This document shows positions 51,771 through 62,916 of a DNA stretch of 64,000 nucleotides, piece after piece. This DNA comes from Helichrysum umbraculigerum (taxonomy: Eukaryota > Streptophyta > Magnoliopsida > Asterales > Asteraceae). Below the pieces are notes generated by a model. It saw only the letters and a program-made list of their open reading frames with translations, was not told the DNA's origin and ran no database searches. Made by a program: the position numbers and the translations under genes. Numbering within the stretch: the stretch's first letter is position 1; every line of letters starts with the position of its first letter. Where the stretch lies: contig CATIUR010000001.1 in NCBI GenBank assembly GCA_949592205.1, positions 316,404,750 to 316,468,749 of the forward strand, in the 5' to 3' direction.

Positions 51771-53270
51771 ATGACTAAAAACCCTAATCCTCCTTGAAAC
51801 CCCATCTCTCCTCTCAATCAAATGATGACGGATGAGATGACGGTTTTCGAAGATGCGGAATTCTTTGACTGTCCAGAGTATGAGACAAACTCCTCTGACG
51901 TTAGAGAGATCTGTGTTAACCATGAAGTTGAGAACCCCAAAATATCGAGCTTAGACTTAGGTTTTGATGAATCTCAGCAGAAGATTCCAGCTTCTGTTAC
52001 TGTTGGTTTAAGTGGTCAACCCACACTTGACCCTGAGATTCTGTCAATCTTGTCTAGGTATCCACACTATATTAGACCTGCTAGTTTACCTGATGATGAA
52101 CCATTTGGAATCGAAGTGTTCTTCTATCCACCCATGCCTTGGATGGATTTGAATGAACGTCTTCATTGTTTAGATGAATACTTTGAGTATGATCTCCCAT
52201 ATATTTTGCGAGCCCACCCCACTACTCTTTATTCAAGTGTTGTTGAGGAAGAGTGTCTCCAATATCAGGTTGAGAATGAACTTAGGATAGAAACACCAAC
52301 CCGATTAAACACTGAATCTAGGAATCATCTACCCGAATCAGAAACAGACCATCACTTAGGAAATTCTCTCAAACCAAATAGGAGGATAGATATCCATGAC
52401 AACTTCCTGAAATATCTTAAAATATCTGATTTTCCATTTACATTTGAGCAGAGAAAGACCTTTGTTCAGATTGATAGAATAATTAGACTTCTTCGTGCTA
52501 AACACAGTAGAAAAGACGAGCTATTGTTAAAATCAGAATTAGATCTTTTAATGGATTTACTTGCCAGCACCGATTATCCCTTTGATTCACAACCTAGGAT
52601 TAATCGTTATGTTACATTCCTGATTGACGAGCTTGAATTTTGGATAGAAAGAAGCCCTATCAAGTTTGACATGATTCTTGCAGATATTCCATTCTTTGTT
52701 GATCCTGCTACTTATTTAATTAATGAGCTTAGAGCTATTTTTCCCGAATCAACTGAGGAAGCTATGGACGCTGCTTTCTTTGAAAAAAGGAAACAGATCC
52801 ATATCTAGCTAATCTAGTTATTCCAAAAAACCAAATTCCCGTTTACTAACCAACAGAAGATTTATATCGAAGAGCTTTCGCAAGCAGCTCACACTACTTA
52901 CGGAAATCCTGATTCTTCTGAGGAAACGGAATTTGTGGATCTACTTTCAAAACTGCTCTATGATCTGTCTTATCTAGATACAGGATTTAGGGATGGCATT
53001 TCAAACCAGAAAAAGGTAAAACGGGAATTTAATCGTTTTGTCGATGCATTGTTACAACTCAGTCAGGAAGAACGAGAATTCTTAACAGAATTTGAACGGT
53101 ATTTCATAAATCCTGCTGATTTAGTTTACTATGTCATCCGAGCTCTCCGAGGTACGTTTATTTCCCGCTATACCTTGTCTCTATCCAAAGCATCAACTGT
53201 ACCCACAGTGTCATCTCGGACCCTATCCGGTAAAACAGTAAGTCTGGTATGGACGAGCTTTCATCTTTAA
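51771..53270 (+). pseudogene. Unrecognised D2 protein (500-codon frame; main open part 51822-52808, 328 aa)
   Basis: I recognise no family. The open part starts MMTDEMTVFEDAEFF and is acidic with aromatic-rich patches (EVFFYPPMPWMDLNERLHCL). It then has FPFTFEQRKTF, DELEFWIERSPI and FVDPATYLINELRAIFPES, all shared with the D1 frame. One frame runs from an ATG at 51771 to 53270 with three stops: TGA at 51795, TAG at 52806 and TAG at 52815. The last 140 codons (LLYDLSYLDTGFRDG, EREFLTEFERYFINPADLVY) look coding. It occupies the position of gag-pol between the primer site and the post-pol block. No zinc finger, active-site motif, signal peptide or membrane segment is seen. Confidence 0.78.
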
Positions 53271-53274
53271 CAAA

Positions 53275-53304
53275 GCGCTCTTGGGAGGCACCCCAAGCCT
53301 ATCT
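53275..53304 (+). other. Athila post-pol block in D2
   Basis: Thirty bases identical to the E segment just after pol (41573-41602), here starting four bases after the unknown frame's stop. Confidence 0.85.
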
Positions 53305-54921
53305 AGGTTAATTAACATTAGTTAGTATTAATTTTAGTTTGAATTAATCTTTCGTTTTAACGCTTTCGTTTCAAAATCAAGAAAACGTCCTTTAAACTTT
53401 AAACTCGCGCAATTTGCATAAGTTCGAACTTTTCAGAAAAATTTAACGAAGTTTTAATTTTAAAATTTTGGTAAATTAATTATGATTTGTTTTAAAGTTT
53501 AAAGCACACAAAAATATCGTTTCGTTTTTAAATAAACTCGTTTCTGTTTAAACGCAAAGAACTTTTCGCACACAATTTAAAATACAATTTTAATTCGCGA
53601 AAACTTTTTATAAAGATTCGTATTTACTTTTGGTTACTTTATTAAAAATCTTAAAACCTTTCGAAAACCAATCGTACGTATCGTATCTTTCGCGTTTTAA
53701 ATCGAAACGTATTTAAACCAAGAGGAAGGGATCCACTACAAACAAAAAGTCAAATTTTGGTCAAATTTCTCTCCCCCTTCTTCCCCAAACCGTCGGCCCT
53801 CCCCATCACCATCACTAAACCCTCATTTTTCCACCATTTTTGATGATTTAAAGCTTCAAGTTCTTCATTTTATCATCTCTCTTGCATACATAACATCATT
53901 TCATCACTTGCAAGGTAATTCCTAACTCAAATCTTTAAATTTCGTTAACTTTTTAAAAGTTAGGGTTTCAACTTTTGATCTATGAAATCCATGGTGAAAT
54001 CTTGTGTTTTATGGTTCAAAAGTGTTCTTGCATAGTTGCTTAACATGATTACATGCTTGATTGAGTAGATTACTTGATAATTTGTTACTTTGATCTTCAA
54101 GTGTTGACTTTAAGTTGTCAAAGTTGCTAGATTTGTTGACTTTTGATAACTAGTAGTTTGTTTTGACTTGTTTTGATTAATTCATGCTTAGTATGATTTG
54201 ATAAACATGTTTACATGATTGCTAGTTTATTTTGAATGATCTTTAGGATTATTGAAAGTTAAAGTAAGCATGTAGTGATTAAAAATTAACCAAGTATCAT
54301 ACTTTATTTTAAATATTCAATTTTTAAAATGGTACTTGTGTTAATTAAATCATGGCAAGTTTCTTAGATTTTCAATAAATCCTTAGTTAGCTTTTGGTCC
54401 TTGAATATTTTAATTATTCACCACCTTAATTAATAAAGTGTTGAATATTTTTAATATGACCATCACACGTAAGCTACCGTCATTCATTTATCAAAATCTT
54501 TAAATCTTGCAAAGTAATTAACCGAACAAGATAACACGTGTCTTTAACCATATGGTATTTGCATGAATAAATTAGTTTATGCTCTTTTTGGTTCACTTGA
54601 TATATTTGAGGTAATTACATGGTTAAGCTCACTTAGATTAAGTTGCCATGAATGAAAGTAAAAATATTTGCTAGTTGTTTGAAATGACCAGTTTACTTGG
54701 ATTAAACGCTAGTATTATTATTGCTTTAATACCCTTGGAATAGGTTAGACACTTATGGTTGCGAAAATTGCGGATTGGGGATTGGTTAGGCCTAGGTTTA
54801 GTTTAAAATAAATTGCGGATTTATTCATATTTTAAAGCCTACATTTCCAATTTTTGTCTAAAATTTGGAAATGTACTTAGCAATTTGTTATTACTTATGC
54901 ATCTCATTTCCTTGTCAACAG
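53305..54921 (+). other. D2 untranslated stretch with a possible intron before the third ORF
   Basis: AT-rich and without a recognised gene. A C/T-rich stretch with leader character (about 53765-53914) ends CAAG|GTAATT. The next strong acceptor, CCTTGTCAACAG, lies directly before the ATG at 54922. This suggests a 1,007-base intron (53915-54921) in a transcript for the third ORF. Inferred. Confidence 0.45.
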
Positions 54922-56697
54922 ATGGATCTATCAAACCCTTCGTTGAGAAAGCTTGCTTCATCCCCCGAGAATATGGACGATATTGAGAAATGTATGGGAC
55001 GATACTTAGGGTCAAACAGAGTCATCATGTGGCCGGATATGAGACGTTTGGGTATTAGGGATGAGTTGGAAGATTTGATTAAGTATGATAAAGATGGCGA
55101 GGAACATGCTGCATTTTTCCTTCTTTTCTCCATTGATGAGGCGATATACCGAGAGGTCGTCACTGAGTTTATGATGACTTACGAGTTCCGGGAGAGATTG
55201 GAGATCACTGATAAGAAAAAGATCACTTTTCGGTATCGTAGGAAGAAATATCATATGACAGTTGGAGATTTCGGAGTATACCTTGGCCTTTACACACAGT
55301 CACAGGCCAGTTCTGATTGGTTCACCAGCAGTTTCCAGTCTATCTCTAGTTTACCGTCACAGAAACACAAGGAGATATGGAGAGGATTGACGGGGACAAC
55401 CTTCAGGAGTGGAGTGAAAGCTTCACTCATGACCCGACCAGTTCATCACATTCTTCAAAAGCTCCTGTGCTGTACTATCTTTGGGAAGAGAGATGCTGGA
55501 CCTGCTACATCAGAAGAGCTTAAGTTCATGGATGCGATCATAAGGAAGCAGAACCTGAATGTCGCATACATCATAGCAGATAGATTGTGGAAGGAGAAGA
55601 GAGAGGATAGACGCCACGTATTCATGGGAGCCATTATCACGAGATTGTTAGTCGGCATGGGGATTCTCACTGACCGTCACCGTGAGAATTACACCCATCA
55701 CGCTAGCTCGCAGCCGTTTGATCTAGAGTATTGTAAGTTGATCAGGATCATTGATGAGGGACCTGAGAGACAGTGCTTATGGTATCAGACTCGGCAGCCC
55801 ATTCCTGGATGCTTCATGACCAGGAAGCGCGTTACTACAGAGGATAGAGATGTTGGTCCCCAGCCACAGAGACCAGTTGCAGCAGAGATACCTGAGACAT
55901 CACGGGAGCAGACACATCAGTACTGCCTACACAGGCCGTTGTGCATCACATGGATCCGGTCACTCCTCTTACTCAGCACTATCTATTACATGCTTACAGG
56001 TTATCCGTGATCAGCAGGTTCTGACAGCTAGGACACATGGTACTCCTGAGCCTGATCACTTCTTATACAGATGTGGACCACCACCACCACCTCCACCCAC
56101 TACCCATACCGCCACTCACCCATACACCACATTCCCTCCACCACATCCACATACCTCCACTCAGCCACCACATCCATATAGACGCCCACGCACACCTACC
56201 ACCTACTCCGCACCATTACCCACTCACAAATCCACATCTGATATAGCCAGAGTCTACTCAGTACACATACCATCACCAGCCCGTCAGCAGGCATCATTGC
56301 CTCATCCGACTGTACCCATTCCGACCCATGACCAGCATCCAGAGGCTAGCACATCATACAGACCAGATCTGCTCTACATTGGTACCGATGCATTATTCAC
56401 TGGTAGCATCGGCCCTTACTTGGATTTGGGCCCCATCTTCTCAGATCAGGTTCCTACTGAGAGCACTCTCAGGTAGCTCTACCTTGATATGTTACAGACG
56501 GCAGGTGTTACCACTGTAGACATGCTCGCACAGGGTTATGATGATATGAAGGCACTCCCAGCGATGACTCTCAGGAAGATATTGATTCAGAGAGGATTAC
56601 TACCTCCAGATGAGCAGAGGGTATCTAGCGGACAGCAGTAAGTTGCAGGACCTCCAGCTCAGCCTGATGACATACCAGCAGAGGATCCTCCATTCTA
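54922..56697 (+). pseudogene. D2 ATHILA ORF-1/env-like protein, frameshifted
   Basis: The first 330 or so codons (from MDLSNPSLRKLASSPENMDD) match the style of the ATHILA ORF-1 family: FRYRRKKYHMTVGDFGVYLG with LYTQ, then HHILQKLLCCTIFGKRDAGP and RRHVFMGAIITRLLVGMGIL. Its function is not established. The ATG frame ends at 56010. Near 55910 coding character passes to the +1 frame, which runs on as a Pro/His-rich region (about 56070-56200) and a C-terminal part (YLDMLQTAGVTTVDML, ILIQRGLLPPDEQ) through stops at 56474 and 56639 to 56697. The product is probably no longer made whole. Confidence 0.7.
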
Positions 56698-59008
56698 GAC
56701 TACTTATCTTATGATTCATATTTCATATCACTGACTTTTGTATTATATTGATTACAGTGATCTCTATCTTGCACTTGGTTAAACTTTTGGGATATTTTTC
56801 GACCTTTATGGTTGAAACTTTATATTTCGTTTATCGTATTTACTTATTATGTTTGTTTCTTTATTTTAGAATAAGTGATTGAATGTGTGATGAATGAGAA
56901 ATATGCCCGCACGAGATGACGAGCGTTCAAGAAAAAGAACCGTGGAGTAAAAGGCAGATAACCAAGGAATTAACAACTGCGGTCCACGGAACTTACACAA
57001 ATCTCAGGAGAGGAGCTTTGGTCTATCTTCTTCTGAAACTCGCACATGCACCGCAGACTCTTCAAAAATCTAAGTGTGGAATCTCAACCCACACTCCAAG
57101 ACATCTTAGCCAGAATCGTCTCCAAATCTTAAATCACAAAAGTATGAAATTCACTAATAAGAATTTCCACTTACATTAGGAGTCGACTCTTAGCTAAGCA
57201 TGAATGAGAAGCGCTGTGCACCAGAATAGGACATGCGGAGCTGAATCACTCTTAATGAAGATCTTCGAATTCTCAGCTTTCGCCTCTAAACGTCAAATCG
57301 TCATCTGGGGAGTTTCTTACCATTCACCTCGTTTACATTGATTCATTTTGTTAGCTTAGAAATGCAAAGTAATCTATACTCTATCCTAAACTTATCACTA
57401 AGTGTGGGATTCTAACCCAAACCAAACACTTGAGAAACATTTTCTATATGTTCAAACTCTAAGTGTGGGATTACATTTTCAAATATAATCTCAACTCAAG
57501 AGAACATTAGGGACAATGTTCCTCTAAGTGTGGGATAGCATGTATAGAATACCTTGAATTAGATGTCTTACAGATTTTAATGTCCAAATAGCTTTACTCA
57601 GAAAATGTTCCTCAAAATTTCAAAATTTTCAAAACTTTTTAAACAAAAATAATAAAGTATGAGCCAAATCATCCGATTAGCTCTACTATTTTTGAGTTAC
57701 GATTTCTTTCGAAGAGGAACCATTTCTAATATGAGTTAGTTATTCTAGAATATTAGGGAAATTAAGGTAGAAATTACTTAAATAAGTATTAACAATCTAA
57801 GGAGCATGGCTAGGCACATACAAACCCAAATTTGCAGTGAGGTTTTGAGCCTTAAAAGCATTCATTTTAAATGCTACATTGTTCATTTCTTGTGTGTACC
57901 GATGCTAGTATCTCTAAATTAGAACTTGTTCCTGACATACGTTTCGAGACCACATTGGAAAGTACCGTACGCGGTATAGGTGCAATTAGATGATCTCGAC
58001 ATTCCTTAGGATTTAACCCATTCTTACATGCCTTTTCAAGCCCAAAACCCTTCCGATACTCATTTTTAGTATCGATGATCCGCCTAGAAAAACCCTTTGA
58101 GCCTAAACCTTTCGTTTCTTCAAAACCCTATATCCTTAACCACTTTTCCCAAATTCCCAACAACTTATCTTGGAATTTCTGAGGTTATGAAAAACATCTT
58201 GAAGAATCTCTTTCCGAATTGATCTACTCCTCCGTGTTCACCAAAATTAGAAAATCAAGGGTGCGAAAAATTGGCACCAGAAGAAAAAACTCGAAGAAGT
58301 CCGTGATAAGAAAGAAGAGATTTCCGAAAGAAAATCAAAAAAATATCCTTGGAAGTTCTCTGGCAAAGAAGTTCTGAAGAAAGAAAAGAAAATAAAAAGC
58401 AGAAAAAGAAAGAAAAAGAAAAAAAGAAAAGAAAATAAAGCTAAAGTGCTTCAGAGTATCAATCTTTCAAAGAAAGATTCGATGAAATACGAGTAGCTAT
58501 CCTCTCCGTTCTACAATAAGTTTTTCATGATTCTTAGGATGCCTATGATAAGCAACCCCTTACAACCAAAAATCACCACTATCCATACCCCTCAACCCTC
58601 ACAAACATTACAACCCACTTGAATGTCTGGGGATAATTAGCGCCGTCCTCTTCCTAAGTGGTGGAGATCCGATTCTCGACCAAGCTTATGATGATGAGTA
58701 CTGCATGACTGGCTATTTGAGCGATTTCGATTGTGCTAGATTGATAGGAAACCCGATACACTCTGAGTGAATTGAGTGACCACCTTTAGTGAGATTGCCT
58801 AGTCATGTATACTCCAAGATCACGAGATTTGGAAAGTATTCCTGGGAAAGTCAATACTTATTTTTGAAAGGATCATCTTAGCTTTCCCTATGTTCTCTAA
58901 ATAATTTTCCCATATGACAAAGTGGTAACTTTTTTAGAGGTGCTCTAACTCACCTAAAATCTATAAAATGTTTTCACAAGGACACAACTGAGTGTTGCTT
59001 GAGGACAA
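56698..59008 (+). other. D2 3' non-coding region
   Basis: Homologous in order to the E 3' region: CTAAGTGTGGGAT copies at 57398, 57459 and 57524 (and a variant at 57070), CCGTACGCGG near 57966, an A/G-rich tract (58375-58440), a GGAGATCCGATTCTCGACCA block near 58667, and GTTGCTTGAGGACAA at the end. GACAA (59004-59008) is the inferred left TSD of F. Confidence 0.7.
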
Positions 59009-60169
59009 TGTGACAACTCTCCAAATTAGGTATTAATTAAATAACATGCATGTGCATTCTTACGCTAATTTCCTAGTTAAGTTTTAACAAAACTTTTCGT
59101 TATGATGTAAGTCTAGCAAGCCTAATACTTTTAAACAAAAAGTATTACAAAATATGTGATTAATTATAATCACGTACAAATATATCGGAACGAACCCGAC
59201 AAAAATAAATAACAAAAGTTTCGTGACACAAAAATAATTAATAATGTAATTATTAATTACGAGTATTTATATATCTATAACATATAGATAAAATGGTCTA
59301 ATTATACGTTTAACATAAAATGTATTATAAACGACCATAAACAATTTTAAAACGCACATAAAAGGTCGAATCATAAAAATTCCAATTTTCTCATTCGTTT
59401 GGAAGAAGTTAGAACATTACTTCAAAATATGAAATTGAAACTTGACTGAAATTTGGCGCCTATTTAACTGCGCGCAGTAAAATGTACAGAATTGTACAAC
59501 AATCAAAAATAATGATAATCTCATTATTCTGAACATGAATAACGAACCAGGAGAACACCTACAAAATAAAAATATAAAAAGTTTACTTTTATATTGCTAA
59601 AATTATACTCGTACTCGAAATTAGTGGGACTAAAGTCCCACCAAACTACAATAATGCAGGAGAGCTCTTTTAAAAACAATACTCCCTCCGTTTGATCTCT
59701 GCTCACTCACAACACACACACAACATCATTTTTTTTCAATTTTCTTTCCATTTCCATTTGATCAAGATTAACAAGATCAAGAGGAGCAAGCAACATCCAT
59801 CAACATATCATCATCATTCGGCAATCATCATCATCTTTCGGCTATCATCATCATCACCGAAACTCAAAGTGAGGAACCTTTACCTTTAATTTTCTTCACT
59901 TAAATTCGTATTATAACATGCTTATACTTCATAATCTATGTATATAACATAAAGATTGATGATTGTGATGATGAACACTAAAATAGTTTACAAAAACCAA
60001 AACTTAAAATCATGAATTATATAAGCAATTGTTGTTATAGAAGTGATATAATGATGTTTATGGAAGTTGTGTAACGTATAAACACTGGAAACCGTTCGAA
60101 ATATAGCAAAACATTACTTTGAGTTCGGATTGTAAAATTTAAAACGAAGCAGAGCCTGAAATCGTTAGG

Positions 60170-60320
60170 CTTGCGACCCGATTTCATAAAATCGCGACGC
60201 GATTGAATACAAACATGACGCGATTTGCAAACTAACGCGATGCGATTCATTTTACAAATGGCGACGCGAATTCTATATAAACGCGACGCGATTCTTTAAT
60301 AATCGCGGCGCGATTTTAAG
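60170..60320. repeat. GCGACGCGATT repeats in the F LTR
   Basis: About seven variants of CGCGACGCGATT separated by 10-18 bp of AT-rich sequence, each partly palindromic. Confidence 0.75.
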
Positions 60321-60339
60321 ATGACACAGGTTGTTTTGT

Positions 60340-60600
60340 AGCTGGGCCGGTCTGGATTGGGCCGGGTGAATTGGGCCGAGCATTTGGGCTGGGCCAGACG
60401 GTTTGGGCTGGGCTATCTTTAATTTAACTAAGGACTTGGGCTTGGGCCTAAAATAACCTAATGGGCCAAATGGATCAAACTTGTTAAATGGTCCTAGCCC
60501 AATAGGTCGAGTTTTAGCAATTGGGCCTTTGGGCCAAAACTTTATATTGGGCCAAAACAAATGACTAAACGAATTGGGCCAAAGCCCAATGGGCCACGAG
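60340..60600. promoter_or_regulatory. TGGGCC (site II) array in the F LTR
   Basis: Eleven TGGGCC words plus several TGGGCT and AGCCCA variants in 260 bp. TGGGCC/T is the known site II element bound by TCP factors in plant housekeeping promoters. Confidence 0.65.
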
Positions 60601-60885
60601 ATCACAAATAACAAACTTTATACGTTTCATTATCGTTAAAACTCGATTAGAAATCATTAACAATGATTTAATTAAACGTATGCAATGATATTTATTTTGT
60701 AAACGGACTTTAGATAATACACGACATTAGAAATGATTACACTAACGGGACATTTAAAACTTATTCAACAAACAACTAAACGCAAAACGGAATGAGTAAT
60801 TATAAAAATTATAAAACGAACGATAAAACTTTTATAATTATACGATATAAATAAAAGTTATAAAATTTGATACACACACATATAA

Positions 60886-60889
<4 letters not shown>

Positions 60890-60940
<51 letters not shown>
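60890..60940. repeat. TA microsatellite
   Basis: About 22 uninterrupted TA units; a minus-strand frame across it is an artefact. Confidence 0.9.
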
Positions 60941-60945
<5 letters not shown>

Positions 60946-61057
60946 ACAAATCTTTGTATATATATACAAACGACGAGTTTTGAAACAATAACTTATATTG
61001 GAAAGTTTTATAACAAATAAAACTTTTAACTTTTTATATACGAAAACAACGTATTGT

Positions 61058-61060
<3 letters not shown>

Positions 61061-61136
<76 letters not shown>
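61061..61136. repeat. TA microsatellite
   Basis: A second, longer run of about 37 TA units in the F LTR. Confidence 0.9.
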
Positions 61137-61141
<5 letters not shown>

Positions 61142-61763
61142 TATACAAAAACATATGTTATATATATACACACAGATCGACACTTGAAACAAATGAACTT
61201 TTTCTCGACAAATGAAAACTTATACTTTTATACGTAAATGACGTATTGGGATTATATGTATGTATATATTATTAACATATATATATACACATGATATTTA
61301 TAACTATATATTCACATAGATATATAAATGGACTACACATTAACAAACGTAAGAGTTAATAATATACAACGAGTGCATTACCTAAGTATACATATATAGA
61401 ACAAATATGTGTACACACAATGATATTGGAACGATAATCGAATTATACGAACAACTATATACAAAGTATATATACAAATGAAGACAAAACGACCTTCCGT
61501 TAAATAGACAATTACATATTGGTATGTACACTTAACAAGTGTACGATTTGAGAAATGATAACAATACTTCAACGCAATATCACAACAAAGTTTACAACTT
61601 ACCTAATTAAGAAATCAACAAGTTTCTACAAAATAAACAAACTATTAACATAAGTGATTAAACAAATCAAACGTACTTATGTTAATACATTTTTTGCATT
61701 TAGGTTAACATACCTTGGGCAAGTACCTGTCGGCTGCTAGCTTTCTATACCGAGCAAATCACC

Positions 61764-62498
61764 GTGAGTTCACAGCCCCTACTTTACAAATGTTTTATGC
61801 TTTTAAACATAGGGGTGTAAACATAGAAACTGCATGCAAAACACATGCAGCAAATTATATAAATGCTTTATCGCTTTATACAAACTGTTTGATATGAAAC
61901 TATATGTTCACAACTGTTTTGGGAATTAGACAACAGATCCTAGTACGGACCCAGACTCCCAATGTATGCATGAAAAGTCCTTATGTCATGCAAACTATAA
62001 CCATTAGCTAGGTGACTCTAGCCACTGAGTATACGAATAGTACTATTGCCGTGACGACCCTCCTGTGGATGGAGCGTATACTTAAATGTCCTTCAGGCAG
62101 ACAACATAAGTTTTGGTTGTGGTTTGGTTATGGGGTTAGGTCGCGTTACTTTAACCTGCGACGTTTAGCTCACCTTTCAGGGGATTATAGTCTAAGTATT
62201 CCCACATACTACTTAGGATTACATATCCTACAACTGTTTTTGTACTAGAATAACATTCTGGTATCTTTAAATACTGGTAAACAACCAGACACATACTTTG
62301 GGTGACAACCTGCATAAATCTGTATTTTAGGGTAACAACCCTACAAACTTATATTTTGCAAAATCTGCAAACAATTATTTATTTATTGAATAACATTTCA
62401 ATAACACAAACATAAATGGTATAACATACCTCACATTTATACAAACCTGTGAATTCACTCAACATATTTGTTGACGACTTTCTTTCTATGTTTTACAG
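61764..62498 (+). other. Candidate intron inside the F LTR
   Basis: Donor-like ACC|GTGAGTTCACAGCCCC and acceptor-like TATGTTTTACAG|G, equivalent to the pairs in B, C, G1 and the solo LTR. Confidence 0.4.
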
Positions 62499-62903
62499 GA
62501 AATTAGCTATGTAAGTAAGCATCGCATGCATTCAGGATGGACAACCCTGGACTACTTAGGATGCCACATATTTTGGGACAGCTTTTGAGGATTTCCTCTG
62601 TATTACTGCAGACATTGCAGTTATACCTATGAAATCTTATTATAAACATATGTATTGTAATACTTAAATGTTTTAAAACTCTACTACTACTGTACGACTT
62701 ACATAGTCGTACTACTTTTGTAACAACTGTTTTAAACTGGCATCCTTAACTATTATGTTGCGCAATAGCCATATGCTCTGAGTATGTATGTGTACTGTTG
62801 ATTGGATTGATTTGAACTGCTCACGCCCCGTCACGTCATTAAGGCTTCCGCATTGTTTAATTAGTATTGATCGTGATTAGCGTTTGGCGGGGTGTGACAG
62901 ACT

Positions 62904-62916
62904 TGGTATCAGAGCC
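62904..62916 (+). other. F primer-binding site (tRNA-iMet)
   Basis: TGGTATCAGAGCC four bases after the LTR end. Confidence 0.93.

Larger units (their letters stand above)
35457..59008 (+). mobile_element. D2: Athila-like non-autonomous retrotransposon (contains E, cut by F)
   Basis: 5' LTR (35457-36384 plus 50095-51602), tRNA-Asp primer site, an unrecognised reading frame (51771-53270), the Athila post-pol block (53275-53304), a possible intron, an ATHILA ORF-1/env-like frame (54922-56697) and an Athila-type 3' non-coding region. F is inserted at 59009, shortly before the expected polypurine tract and 3' LTR. Gag, protease, RT and integrase are absent, so transposition would need an E-like partner. 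Confidence 0.82.
59009..62899 (+). repeat. F 5' LTR (3,891 bp)
   Basis: Begins TGTGACAACTCTCC and ends GGGGTGTGACA. It contains, in order, a CA-rich presumed start region (about 59690-59730), GCGACGCGATT repeats (60170-60320), a TGGGCC array (60340-60600), two TA microsatellites, and a donor/acceptor-like pair (61764-62498). Confidence 0.88.

Noticed and set aside
56037..56246. His/Pro-rich small protein
   Set aside because: Alternative frame of a low-complexity CAC/CCA stretch inside the D2 third ORF.
60838..61173. 111-codon minus-strand frame
   Set aside because: Made of Tyr-Ile repeats from a TA microsatellite.
15303..62916. tRNA genes suggested by TGGTATCAGAGCC and TGGCGCCGCTGCCGGGG
   Set aside because: These are primer-binding sites beside LTRs; no cloverleaf sequence surrounds them.
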